This document shows, in pieces, positions 1 to 9,375 of a DNA stretch of 64,000 nt; the stretch's first letter is position 1; each line of letters begins with the position of its first letter. The stretch comes from Dyadobacter alkalitolerans DSM 23607 (lineage in GTDB: Bacteria; Bacteroidota; Bacteroidia; Cytophagales; Spirosomataceae). Location of the stretch: the NCBI RefSeq assembly GCF_000428845.1, contig NZ_AUAS01000006.1:62001-126000 (forward strand), read 5' to 3'. The translations under genes and the position numbers were made by a program. Under the pieces are notes generated by a model. It searched no databases. It had not been told where the DNA came from and saw nothing but the letters and a program-made list of their open reading frames with translations.

Positions 1-813
1 AGCATTTGCATCATTGTAGTCATTTCCTATATCATAGTTCTGTCCAGCGAATGTGATTTTGGTAGAGCTTCCATCTCCAGGCAATTGTCCGCTTCCATTA
101 TCCAACGTCCCACTCGCCCGAAAAGCCACACCCCCCGTAATATTCTCCCAAGTAGCATTCCCATTCACATCAGACATTAGCAATTTACCATTTCCCGGAG
201 ACTGACCCGGTCCTGCAATCCGCATAGGGCCGCTTACTTCTAGTGCCTTGCCATCAGTATCTACTGCCGATGCGAAAACTCCTGTGCCTGTTGAGCCGGC
301 ATGTCCGACAACACCTTTGCCGGATAATGTAGCTCCTCTAACACCAATTGCACTGGCACCAAGTCCGCTAATGGCAACTGAATTGGCATTTGCATCCGTG
401 TTATTGATCAAAAACAATGGACCGCCGTTTGTAGCGATTTGAGAAAACGGGAGTGTTAAACTTCCCCCTCCGCCTACTGGGCTCCATGAAGGGCTTGCCG
501 CTGTTCCGGCATTATAGTAAAACCCAGCTTTTCCAAGTCCTGCATTCGTATTGTAAACAAGCAACGCGGTCGCGGGATTGGGGACTGTTGTGTTATCCGT
601 AAGGGATTGTAGCGATACGCGGGGGATTAGCAGACCTTTATCCGTTCCTACAATTTCAAGGGCAGCGCTGGGGTCGGGTTGCTGGGTGTTGATGCCGACG
701 TTTTGTGCGAAGAGGCTTTGACCGCATGACATTAGGATTGCAGATAATGCAAACTTGCCGAAAGTCAGTTTCAGCTTTTGGCTGCTGATTAATGGTAAAT
801 AGGATGTTCTCAT
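1..813 (-). CDS. Secreted fibre/adhesin-like protein, C-terminus beyond window
   Basis: The reverse strand is open from an ATG at 813 to the window edge, so 271 codons are visible and the C-terminus is missing. The N-terminus has a basic stretch, a hydrophobic segment and an FAQN signal-peptidase-like end. After it comes a motif common to Bacteroidota surface proteins (NVGINTQQPDPSAALEI), then a Gly/Ala/Ser/Asn-rich, low-charge region rich in beta-strand-like repeats. This resembles tail-fibre or trimeric-adhesin head proteins that often end in an intramolecular chaperone or coiled coil, but the part that would show this is not in the window. The role is probably cell-surface display; no enzymatic motif is visible. 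The family is inferred from composition and the N-terminal motif only. Confidence 0.7.
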   Translation of the reverse strand, partial: MRTSYLPLISSQKLKLTFGKFALSAILMSCGQSLFAQNVGINTQQPDPSAALEIVGTDKGLLIPRVSLQSLTDNTTVPNPATALLVYNTNAGLGKAGFYYNAGTAASPSWSPVGGGGSLTLPFSQIATNGGPLFLINNTDANANSVAISGLGASAIGVRGATLSGKGVVGHAGSTGTGVFASAVDTDGKALEVSGPMRIAGPGQSPGNGKLLMSDVNGNATWENITGGVAFRASGTLDNGSGQLPGDGSSTKITFAGQNYDIGNDYNDANA

Positions 814-920
814 GTTATCGCTGGATTAGGTAAAATTTACAGAAGCCAAGATTGTCAGGAACAGTCCAAGATAGCGAAAGCGATGAGCCGGCGGTGGAGT
901 AGGGTGAGTAAACGGAAATG

Positions 921-949
921 AAAAAGTCCCGACGCGATGCCGGGACTTT
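921..949 (-). terminator. Rho-independent terminator of mqo
   Basis: An inverted repeat (AAGTCCCG / CGGGACTT) lies 27 bases past the mqo stop codon on the reverse strand and is followed by a T run on that strand. It separates mqo from the fibre-like gene. Confidence 0.75.
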
Positions 950-975
950 ACATTAATATAATATGAAGCGAAATT

Positions 976-2502
976 TTAAGCAGTAAACTCCTCGGAATAA
1001 TGTGAAGCGCCCAGTTCCAGGATTTCAGTTGTTCTAGCGCGTGTTTTGGCAGCCAGTTCAGCGTTTTTGGAAAGGGATTCTCCGAATGATGGGATAATTT
1101 TTTTGAATTCAGCCTGCCATTCTTCCGTTTTGGCTTCTTTAAAGCACTTCTGAATCAGTTCCAGCATGATCGAGACGGCCGTTGAGGCGCCCGGGGATGC
1201 TCCCAGTAATGCTGCAAGCGAACCGTCGCCAGCAGTTACCATTTCTGTTCCGAATTCCAGGACACCGCCTACTTTCTTGTCTTTTTTGATGACCTGAACG
1301 CGCTGCCCTGCCATTTCAAGATCCCAGTCTTCCAATTTTGCCTCCGGCAGATAATCTTTTAATGCTTCCAGCCTGTCTTGCGGCGACTGTCTTACCTGAT
1401 CAATCAGATATTTGGTCAAAGGAATATTATGGATCCCTGCTGCCAGCATAGGGCGGATGTTGTCGAGCTTAATGGACAATGGCAGATCCAGGAATGATCC
1501 GTTTTTCAGAAATTTGGTGGAGAAACCGGCATAAGGGCCAAATAGGAGTGCTTTTTTGCCATCAATCATCCGTGTGTCCAAATGCGGAACCGACATAGGA
1601 GGAGAGCCCACAGACGCCTTTCCATAAACTTTGGCCTGATGCTTTTCAATGATTTCCTGATTGTTGCAAACCAGCCACTGACCGCTCACGGGGAAACCCC
1701 CAAATCCTTTTCCTTCCGGAATGTTGGATTTTTCAAGAAGCGGCAAAGATCCTCCGCCTGCTCCGATGAAAACAAATTTTGTTTGAACGCGCGAAGTTTT
1801 TTTGGTTGCGCGGTCTTTCACTTCGATGACCCAGGAGCCATCTTTTTTCTTATCAAAATCATCCACTTCATGATTCAGATAAAGCGCAACGCCCTCTTGC
1901 TTTTCCAGATATTCAAACATGAATTTGGTGAGCGTTCCAAAGTTGACGTCCGTGCCCAGATCCATTTTGGTTGCTGCCACTTTTATGTCAGGATCCCTTC
2001 CTTCCATGACCAGAGGAATCCAGGAATTGATCTCACTTTTGTCCTCCGTATATTCCATTCCGTGGAACAGGTGGTGTTTTGTGAGACCATCGTAACGCTT
2101 TTTAAGATATTCCACATTATCATCACCCCATACGAAACTCAGGTGTGGAATGTTGTGAATAAATGCGTCAGGAGAATCAATAATGTCATTCTCGACCAGA
2201 TAGGCCCAAAATTCCTTAGAGACTTCGAAGGATTCGGCGATCTTAATCGCTTTTTTCGTGTCTACCGTGCCGTCTTCCAGCTGTGGAGTATAATTGAGCT
2301 CGCAGAAGGCGGAGTGTCCGGTTCCTGCGTTATTCCATGGGTCAGAACTTTCGGCGGTAACCCGGTCCAGTCTTTCAAAGATCGAAATGGTGATCGCTGG
2401 ATTTAATTTTTTAAGTAAAACTCCAAGAGTTGCACTCATGATACCGGCCCCTATCAAAACGACGTCGGGGGCGATCGTCTTTGAAGATTTTTTGGTAATC
2501 AT
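976..2502 (-). CDS. mqo: Malate:quinone oxidoreductase
   Basis: This is a membrane-associated FAD enzyme that oxidises malate to oxaloacetate and passes electrons to the quinone pool, acting as the TCA-cycle malate dehydrogenase step. The 508-residue length is normal for Mqo. The N-terminus carries the dinucleotide-binding motif VLIGAGIMSATLG. The Mqo hallmark SSDPWNNAGTGHSAFCE follows near residue 52, and GASPGASTAVSIMLELI sits near the C-terminus. The start is the ATG before ITKKSS. The gene stands alone: it has its own terminator at 921-949, and a 473-base gap separates it from the divergent peptidase gene. Nothing unusual was seen. Confidence 0.95.
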   Translation of the reverse strand: MITKKSSKTIAPDVVLIGAGIMSATLGVLLKKLNPAITISIFERLDRVTAESSDPWNNAGTGHSAFCELNYTPQLEDGTVDTKKAIKIAESFEVSKEFWAYLVENDIIDSPDAFIHNIPHLSFVWGDDNVEYLKKRYDGLTKHHLFHGMEYTEDKSEINSWIPLVMEGRDPDIKVAATKMDLGTDVNFGTLTKFMFEYLEKQEGVALYLNHEVDDFDKKKDGSWVIEVKDRATKKTSRVQTKFVFIGAGGGSLPLLEKSNIPEGKGFGGFPVSGQWLVCNNQEIIEKHQAKVYGKASVGSPPMSVPHLDTRMIDGKKALLFGPYAGFSTKFLKNGSFLDLPLSIKLDNIRPMLAAGIHNIPLTKYLIDQVRQSPQDRLEALKDYLPEAKLEDWDLEMAGQRVQVIKKDKKVGGVLEFGTEMVTAGDGSLAALLGASPGASTAVSIMLELIQKCFKEAKTEEWQAEFKKIIPSFGESLSKNAELAAKTRARTTEILELGASHYSEEFTA

Positions 2503-2975
2503 CGGAGAAAAAATGGTATGTTACAGGGCGGTGAAGCCCGGAATAGTACAAAAAAATAATCTGCTACAAAGTAATTAACACATCCTGCCCCGAAAATAGT
2601 TTAATTAAAAAAATAAAAATTATGACGGGATACAAGTTCTTGGATGAGGGCAATTAAAACTTCATTGATTGCAATCAGATAAAAATCGGGCAGAGTGTGG
2701 CTTGAACGTAAATGAGATGCTATAATGATGGCCGTGCGGCTAAAATAACCGTTCCATTCAAAATACAACGTAGAGTGTATTCGGCTGGAAAAGAGCATAA
2801 TCAACCCAAACTTGTAACCGCCAATATTTGCCAACCTCAAAACTTGTCGTAAATTTATGTCGCATTGGTGTTACAAGTCGGTCGTAAGAGCGTTGTTATC
2901 AAGTTTTTGAAACGCATTTTGAGTCACTATTTGAACACAAATTCGTTTTAACAATTAATTCATCTAACAATTGGT
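2503..2975. other. 473-base divergent intergenic region, no gene supported
   Basis: This AT-rich region must hold the promoters of mqo (leftward) and the first C25 peptidase (rightward). I found no clear TTTG-N20-TAnnTTTG promoter for either gene; the nearest for mqo is an imperfect TTACTTTG on the reverse strand. A 79-codon reverse frame (2601-2840) has no recognisable domain or protein-like composition and I do not call it. No tRNA-like or strongly structured element was noticed. Confidence 0.5.
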
Positions 2976-5972
2976 ATGAAAGCAAACTTTACTTTTTACA
3001 CACTTCGCTTGTTGAATTTTTCCAAAATAGTCTTTATCCTCTTTCTAACGATCGCTGGGGCCAATGCTCAGAAGTGGAGCGGGGTGAATGGGAATGAGTG
3101 GTTGGCAGGAAAGTATAGCCAGCCCTGGGTTAAAATCGGTGTCACTGCGAAGGGCATACACAAAATCAATGTGAGCGACTTGCCGGACGCTTTTAAAAAT
3201 GCAAATAAGGACAAAATTCAGATGTGGTATCGCGGTCAGCAGATTGCGGTCATCAAAGCAGATGCATCGGAGATTTTGTTTTACGGCGTTCCGAATGACG
3301 GAGCTTCTGATGCGCTTCTTTATCGATTCAGCACAACCAGAAAAAATCCTTATTACAGCATTTATTCTGACCAAAGTACTTACTTCTTAACAGTCAGCAC
3401 TGGTGATAACGGCCTTCGGGCGGCTGCACCGGCCGTGGCAGCAAATCCCGGCGCTGTTGCATTAACGGCTCAGGTTCAGACAGATTTGAAATTATATCAA
3501 AATGAGCACACGCACTCCACGATACCTTTTTACAGACCCAGTGCGCTGAACAGCTATTTTGAAGAAGGTAAGCAAACCTCGGGATCATCTATTATGGACG
3601 AGTTTGTAGGAACTGCCATTCAAACTTCCAATCCTAAGCCAGGATCATATACCAACTCTTATGTACCGGTTCCGTTCTCCTTTCAATTGAAATCACCTGT
3701 TGGCGCTTCTGCCAAAAAAGTGACCATCCATATTAAATCCAGGACAGGAACTACAATTGCGGGCATCTATGTGGGTAAAACTGCTGCCACTTTGAGATCG
3801 GTAGGAACGTTGAACGTCAATGAATTAAATGATTACGATTACACATTTAATCTGGAACCGACGGACTTTGATGCAAACGGGAACGGAACATTGGGTTTCA
3901 AATCTACCAAAATCGGAAGCGATGGCAGTGGTTTTTCGATCTCATACTTTACGGTTGAGTACGAACAAGCCATTAACATGCAGGGCTTAACTTCTTATGA
4001 GCTTACATTCCCAGCCGTTGTAGCTGGATCGCAGTCAACACTTTCCATAGCAAATGCACCGGCCGGAACCAAAGTTTATAATATTTCGAATCCGAATGCA
4101 CCTCAGATCGTGTCAGGAACTCCTTCGGCGTTGGTCATCAATCGTGACGATAAGGCCTTGAAATTGTTGGCGGCCAGTACAGTAACAACAGTTCCAACCT
4201 CAAAAATTTCCACAGTTAAGTTTACAAGCTTATCTCCTGCAGCCAATGATTATCTGATTATTTGCAGCAGTTCTCTGAACGCATCCGCAACCGATTATGC
4301 AAAATATCGTAGCACAACAACGCCAGGCAGGAAATTCAAGCCTCTGGTTATCAACATTGACGACGTTTACAACCAATTCAATTATGGAGAGCCAAGCCCG
4401 GTCGCAATCAGGAGATTTGTTGATTTTATGATCTCTGACGGGCAATTGGACAAATATCTGCTATTAATAGGCCGGTCAATCACGTATTTCGAGCGGTCCG
4501 TAAGAGAAATTCCTGACGAGGTGCCTACTATTGGTTATCCAGGATCAGATCTTTTGCTTGTAGACGGCCTCGGCGGCGTGCAGGATGATGTTCCCGCTAT
4601 TCCGGTTGGTAGAATATCAGCTACGGTGAATCAACAGGTTTATGATTATTTAAACAAGGTTATAACCTACGAAAGTCAACTGGATGTGGCTTGGCGGAAA
4701 AACGTGGTTCATATGAATGGTGGGAAAACCAACAATGAGATAACCCAGTTTTCCAATTATTTAAATGGCATTTCAAATGTAGTTTCGTCTGCACCTTTTT
4801 CAGGAGCAGTACTTCCCAGATTAAAAACGGTTGCTTCCAATAATGTTATAGAAATGACATTGGCTCCCGAACTGAATGGTGAGGTTCCGGGTGTCGAAGG
4901 AGTGGGTATGATCACTTATTTCGGACACGGCGGTGTAGATAAGACAGATTACAATGCTGGCTATGTCTCAAATCCCAGCAAGGGTTATAAGGACACAAAT
5001 AAGTTTCCGATCCTTTTCTACAACGGTTGTGGCGTAAACAACCTGTTCAGTGGGCGTAGTGGCGAATTCGGTTCACAACCTACAATTCTTGTCCGTCCGA
5101 TGTCTCTGGACTGGCTGCTGGCGCCTAACAAAGGCGCGGTGATTGTCTTTGGAAATACCTGGGATGCGTATGCATCTACATCCAACCAATATCTGGATAA
5201 ACTTTACGAGCAGATATTTTCAACAGCAGACGGAACAAGACCAGCCATCGGAAACATTCTTAAAAATGTAGCGCTTCAGACGAAGCTGGAAAAAAACTAT
5301 TCCTATAATCCTGCCCAGAATGGACGGACAATGTCGTATTACGATGCTGATCGTGCTAACGTGCATCAGGTGATCCTACAAGGAGATCCATCATTACGTG
5401 TGCTGATCACTGAGGGCGCGCTGCCTGTCAACCTTATTTCTTTTCATGCACAAGCTGAGCAAGATAAAGTGAAGGTAACTTGGAAAACTGCATCAGAAAG
5501 CAACAACAGCCACTTCCTGGTTGAAAGAAGTTACAATGGAAAAAACTTCGAAAATATTGGTATGGTGGAAGGTAAAGGAACAACAGAGGCTGTGTCTGAA
5601 TATACTTTCGATGACCTGAAACCGTTGAGCGGAACGAGTTATTACAGGCTTAAACAAGTTGATGGTGATATAACGATCAACGGTAAGTTGGTGAAGGGAA
5701 AAGTGACACAATCAAGATTAGTGTCTGTTTCACGGGAAGTTAGCAAATTCCTGGTCATTTCTCCTAACCCTGTTTCAGATGTAGCTGAAATAGCATTGGA
5801 TGCACCGGTAGCAATCAAAAGCTGGAACTTGATAGACGTGAAGGGAAGAGCAATCAAGTCTAACCAAACCGGCCTAAAAATCGACGTTTCGAATATTGCT
5901 TCGGGAGAATACATTGTTGAAATACTGACTGAGAACGGCGACTTGTATCACAAAAAAGTAGTTAAGAAATAA
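2976..5972 (+). CDS. Secreted C25-family (gingipain/PorU-like) cysteine peptidase with T9SS sorting domain
   Basis: The 998-residue protein has an N-terminal signal peptide ending at GANAQ. A long beta-rich region is followed by a peptidase C25 domain at about residues 400-790. The catalytic pair is visible as His651 in YFGHGG and Cys685 in FYNGCG. A fibronectin-III-like domain (LPVNLISFHAQAEQ...) comes near residue 825. The last 80 or so residues form a T9SS type A sorting domain (ISPNPVSD..., GEYIVEI..., KKVVKK). The protein should therefore be exported by Sec, carried across the outer membrane by T9SS and anchored or released. C25 proteins include gingipains and the T9SS sortase PorU; it could be a PorU paralogue rather than a digestive protease. 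A closely related tandem copy follows. Confidence 0.85.
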   Translation: MKANFTFYTLRLLNFSKIVFILFLTIAGANAQKWSGVNGNEWLAGKYSQPWVKIGVTAKGIHKINVSDLPDAFKNANKDKIQMWYRGQQIAVIKADASEILFYGVPNDGASDALLYRFSTTRKNPYYSIYSDQSTYFLTVSTGDNGLRAAAPAVAANPGAVALTAQVQTDLKLYQNEHTHSTIPFYRPSALNSYFEEGKQTSGSSIMDEFVGTAIQTSNPKPGSYTNSYVPVPFSFQLKSPVGASAKKVTIHIKSRTGTTIAGIYVGKTAATLRSVGTLNVNELNDYDYTFNLEPTDFDANGNGTLGFKSTKIGSDGSGFSISYFTVEYEQAINMQGLTSYELTFPAVVAGSQSTLSIANAPAGTKVYNISNPNAPQIVSGTPSALVINRDDKALKLLAASTVTTVPTSKISTVKFTSLSPAANDYLIICSSSLNASATDYAKYRSTTTPGRKFKPLVINIDDVYNQFNYGEPSPVAIRRFVDFMISDGQLDKYLLLIGRSITYFERSVREIPDEVPTIGYPGSDLLLVDGLGGVQDDVPAIPVGRISATVNQQVYDYLNKVITYESQLDVAWRKNVVHMNGGKTNNEITQFSNYLNGISNVVSSAPFSGAVLPRLKTVASNNVIEMTLAPELNGEVPGVEGVGMITYFGHGGVDKTDYNAGYVSNPSKGYKDTNKFPILFYNGCGVNNLFSGRSGEFGSQPTILVRPMSLDWLLAPNKGAVIVFGNTWDAYASTSNQYLDKLYEQIFSTADGTRPAIGNILKNVALQTKLEKNYSYNPAQNGRTMSYYDADRANVHQVILQGDPSLRVLITEGALPVNLISFHAQAEQDKVKVTWKTASESNNSHFLVERSYNGKNFENIGMVEGKGTTEAVSEYTFDDLKPLSGTSYYRLKQVDGDITINGKLVKGKVTQSRLVSVSREVSKFLVISPNPVSDVAEIALDAPVAIKSWNLIDVKGRAIKSNQTGLKIDVSNIASGEYIVEILTENGDLYHKKVVKK

Positions 5973-5985
5973 TTCATCAAATTCG

Positions 5986-6022
5986 CGGCTAAGGAAGTGC
6001 TTATCAGGTACTTTCTTAGCCG
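5986..6022 (+). terminator. Intergenic hairpin between the two C25 peptidase genes
   Basis: A 13-bp stem (CGGCTAAGGAAGT, 5986-5998, with its partner at 6010-6022 and one G-T pair) encloses an 11-base loop. The GTG at 5997 lies inside this stem, which argues against it as the start of the next gene. The T run is weak, so it may attenuate rather than fully terminate. Confidence 0.6.
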
Positions 6023-6038
6023 TTTCCCTTATATCCAC

Positions 6039-9000
6039 ATGAGATTAGGTAAAATTTTTCTATACACATTCTTACTTGTAACATCCGGAATGTTACAAAC
6101 CGTAAACGCTCAATGGGGAGCACCATATACCAACAATTGGATTGTGTATGGCAAGCCTTATGTAAAGATCGGCGTAACCCAAAAAGGGATTCACAAATTG
6201 CCCTTTTCACTTTTGCCGACTAGTTTCCCGGTGGGCGATGTCGGTAAACTGCAATTATGGCACCGGGGAGAAGAGGTCGCAATCATCAGTACGAACAATA
6301 AAGAAATTGTCTTTTACGCGGTGCCCAATGACGGTGCAAGCGACTCCTTACTGTATCGTCCGATGAGCTCGCGGATCAATCCTTATTATAGCTTGTATTC
6401 CGATGAAAGTGCCTATTTTCTTACAGTAGGCGACAAGGCGGGAATCAGGGCTGAGCAGATTACCAGCAATGTTGACACCAATATTCCGGTTACAACATTT
6501 CATACGGGCACCAATTTAAGCTTGTATAAAGATGAATACTCTCTAGGAACTATTCCCTTTTACAGACCAGCCTTTTTTAATAGCTATTTTGAGATAGGAG
6601 CCAGCAGGACCGGAAAATCTTCTATGGAAGGCAAAGCAACGGACTATACACTACAACTAACCAACTACTATAAAGAAAGCGGCATCAAACCCAGATTAAA
6701 GCTGCTGTTGCATGGCCGGACACCTGGCAATAAGAATATCGAAATTCGGGTAGGAAAAACGGCTCAGTCACTGCGGCTTGTGCGTGCATTGAGTAATAAC
6801 GGCTTCTCAGGCTCTGAGTTTTCTTTTGACCTGGAACCAGAAGATCTGACGGCTGATAATAAGGTAATATTGAATTTAAAGGCGGTAGGCAGCAACTCAG
6901 CGGATGGCTATTCGCTCACTTACTATTTACTTTCCTATCCGCAGCTTACGGATATGAAGGACAAGAAGAGTTTTGAATTTTCTCTTGCCAAATCAGCTCA
7001 ACCCATAAACAGGCTGAATATAGCGAATGCACCTGCCGGTGCTACAATTCTTGATATATCTAGTGTTAACAAGCCAAAAGTAATCAACGGACAGCCTGGC
7101 AATTTAATGGTGCCGCATTCTTCTGCGCGGACGCTTAACCTGCTTGTCACGAGTGAAGCTAAAACTATCGAAAAGGCGAAGGTTACGGAAGTTAAATTCT
7201 CAGCTAAATATCCTACCAACCCTAATTACATTATCCTAACCAGTGAAAACTTACTGGATGGAGCCAATAAGTATGCAGCATACCGCGCTTCTGCTGCGGG
7301 TGGAGGTTTTGTGCCGATCGTAGTGAACATTAGAGACGTTTACAATCAGTTCAACTACGGCGAGCCAAGCCCGGTTGCAATCCGCAGATTTGTGGATTAC
7401 ATGGTGTCGAGCGGGACTAACGGGAAATATTTACACCTGATCGGAAGAAGCATTACGTTCAACGAAAGAATGATACGTGAACTGCCTGATGAAGTTCCTT
7501 CTGTGGGGTATCCCGGTTCAGATATACTTTTGGTAGAAGGATTGGGCGGAGTGCCGAAAGACGTGCCCGCTATCTCCATAGGCCGGTTAAGTGCGGTGAC
7601 GAATCAGAATGTTCTGGATTACCTGCAAAAAGTGAAAGACTATGAACAAGGTGCAACAAGCGATTTTGGGTGGAAAAAGGATGTTCTTCACCTGAATGGC
7701 GGCAAGACAGCGGGGGAGATCACACAATTGAAAAACCTGCTAGTGGCATTGGAGCCGAAAGTCGTGAATGGTGTGGTTGGCGGGAAAGTAATCCCGTTTG
7801 TGAAGCAACAGGCAATTGGCGAGGTTGAATATGTGAACATTACTCCCGAAGTTAATAACGGGGTTGGGCTGATAACCTATTTCGGACACGGCTCAACAAC
7901 CGTAACAGACCTTAATATGGGCTACATTACAGATGCAAACCGTGGTTATAACAACAAGGGAATGTATCCGATGATGTATTTTAATGGATGTGGGGTTGGA
8001 AATATCTTCGCCGGACGATTTAACCCTAATCCTGCAGCTACGGACAGATACACCTTATCGATGGATTGGTTACTTGCTCCGAATGGTGGGGCCATTGCCG
8101 TCATTGCCAATTCTTTTGAAAGCTTTGTCGGACCTTCCTCGAAATATTTAAGTCAGCTATACACATCCATGTTTACGGATTCAACCAGCTATAATCTTCC
8201 CATTGGTGATATTCAGCGGATTGTTGCCAGGAAAATTCTTGCGGAAGATGCAGGAATGTACAGCGTGGCCAACATACATCAATCCATTTTACAGGGTGAT
8301 CCTGCGTTGAAACTGGTTGCTGTTGCAAATTCCGATTATGCCATTAATGCGGATAACGGAATAAAGATATTTTCTGAAAGTCCGGACAAGACGATTGCCA
8401 GTTCTTCCAAATTGAAGGTAAACCTGCTCATCCGCAATCTGGGCCGATTTGTCAAGGCTGAAAAAGTCCCTGTGGAGATTACCTACATTTATAAGGATTC
8501 ACAACCCAAGTCCGCGCAAACTTTGCCAGGGTTTGCTTACAGTGACACATTGATCCTGGATATACAGAATCAAAAGGAATTGCAAAGCATCGTCGTCAAA
8601 ATCGATCCCCAGAATACATTAAAGGAACTCAACAAGCAGAACAATACGGCTGAACTGCTGGTTGATTGGGAAATTGCTAAAAACGAAAATTATTATCCGC
8701 TAATGAGTGGTAAAGACATTATCGCGCCGCTACTTGATGTTAAATTCAATGGTCGGACAATCAAGAATGATGAGCAGATAAGCCCTAAACCACAAGTAAC
8801 ACTGACTTTACGGGATGACAGGGTCTTGACAGCCGACACCGCCCGGATCAGTATTTTCTTAAAGACCTGCGAAGACAATAGTTGCGAATTTGAGCGGGTT
8901 AATTTTTCGGACAAGTGGAAGATGGATCTGACAAATATTTCAGATCGCGTTATACAATTAAACTTAGACCCGGATCTACTTGCTGAAAACGGAAATTATG

Positions 9001-9371
9001 AAATGCTCGTGATTTCAAGTGATGATGCTGGAAACAGCATTGCATCGCCTTTCACAATTCAGTTTTTAATAGGCGATAATGATGAAAATGTGAAGGTGGT
9101 TGCAAGTCCTAACCCAGCCGTTGATTACATTCGGTTTGAAACCCAATTGAATTCAAAGCAACCAGTAGCAAGTATTCATTGGAAGGTCTTTAATCTCGCA
9201 GGAAAGCTGATGCATGAAGGGGAACGCACAACGCCTGCATCCGGTACAAATGAATGGTATTGGAAGCCAGATTACGTTTCCGACGGACTCTATATTTACC
9301 AGGTTATACTCAAATATCTGAACTCAGAGGAAGATAAGACTGTAACTGGCAGGTTTGTGATCATCAAATGA
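6039..9371 (+). CDS. Second secreted C25-family (PorU-like) peptidase with T9SS sorting domain
   Basis: I choose the ATG at 6039, giving 1110 residues, because it begins directly with a signal peptide (MRLGKIFLYTF...VNAQ) and the upstream GTG sits in a hairpin. The protein is a paralogue of the preceding one: the N-terminal region, the peptidase domain and the sequence YNQFNYGEPSPVAIRRFVD recur almost unchanged. Catalytic residues are His617 (YFGHGS) and Cys651 (YFNGCG), with the same 34-residue spacing as in its neighbour. The middle differs: instead of fibronectin III it has a longer CARDB-like beta region after the peptidase. The C-terminus (ASPNPAVDY..., DGLYIYQVIL..., GRFVIIK) is a T9SS sorting domain. 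It ends only 4 bases before the convergent lasso cyclase gene. Confidence 0.85.
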   Translation: MRLGKIFLYTFLLVTSGMLQTVNAQWGAPYTNNWIVYGKPYVKIGVTQKGIHKLPFSLLPTSFPVGDVGKLQLWHRGEEVAIISTNNKEIVFYAVPNDGASDSLLYRPMSSRINPYYSLYSDESAYFLTVGDKAGIRAEQITSNVDTNIPVTTFHTGTNLSLYKDEYSLGTIPFYRPAFFNSYFEIGASRTGKSSMEGKATDYTLQLTNYYKESGIKPRLKLLLHGRTPGNKNIEIRVGKTAQSLRLVRALSNNGFSGSEFSFDLEPEDLTADNKVILNLKAVGSNSADGYSLTYYLLSYPQLTDMKDKKSFEFSLAKSAQPINRLNIANAPAGATILDISSVNKPKVINGQPGNLMVPHSSARTLNLLVTSEAKTIEKAKVTEVKFSAKYPTNPNYIILTSENLLDGANKYAAYRASAAGGGFVPIVVNIRDVYNQFNYGEPSPVAIRRFVDYMVSSGTNGKYLHLIGRSITFNERMIRELPDEVPSVGYPGSDILLVEGLGGVPKDVPAISIGRLSAVTNQNVLDYLQKVKDYEQGATSDFGWKKDVLHLNGGKTAGEITQLKNLLVALEPKVVNGVVGGKVIPFVKQQAIGEVEYVNITPEVNNGVGLITYFGHGSTTVTDLNMGYITDANRGYNNKGMYPMMYFNGCGVGNIFAGRFNPNPAATDRYTLSMDWLLAPNGGAIAVIANSFESFVGPSSKYLSQLYTSMFTDSTSYNLPIGDIQRIVARKILAEDAGMYSVANIHQSILQGDPALKLVAVANSDYAINADNGIKIFSESPDKTIASSSKLKVNLLIRNLGRFVKAEKVPVEITYIYKDSQPKSAQTLPGFAYSDTLILDIQNQKELQSIVVKIDPQNTLKELNKQNNTAELLVDWEIAKNENYYPLMSGKDIIAPLLDVKFNGRTIKNDEQISPKPQVTLTLRDDRVLTADTARISIFLKTCEDNSCEFERVNFSDKWKMDLTNISDRVIQLNLDPDLLAENGNYEMLVISSDDAGNSIASPFTIQFLIGDNDENVKVVASPNPAVDYIRFETQLNSKQPVASIHWKVFNLAGKLMHEGERTTPASGTNEWYWKPDYVSDGLYIYQVILKYLNSEEDKTVTGRFVIIK

Positions 9372-9375
9372 GGCA

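Noticed and set aside
1582..2406. 274-codon forward frame opposite mqo
   Set aside because: Lies wholly antisense to a certain mqo gene; Arg/His/Phe-rich composition typical of a shadow frame.
2601..2840. 79-codon reverse frame in the mqo/peptidase gap
   Set aside because: No recognisable motif and poor composition; probably chance in AT-rich DNA.
2976..9371. C25 peptidases as the missing lasso leader peptidase (leader ends Thr-Lys before Gly1)
   Set aside because: Both carry signal peptides and T9SS sorting domains, so they act outside the cytosol where lasso maturation occurs; they are also convergent with the lasso genes.
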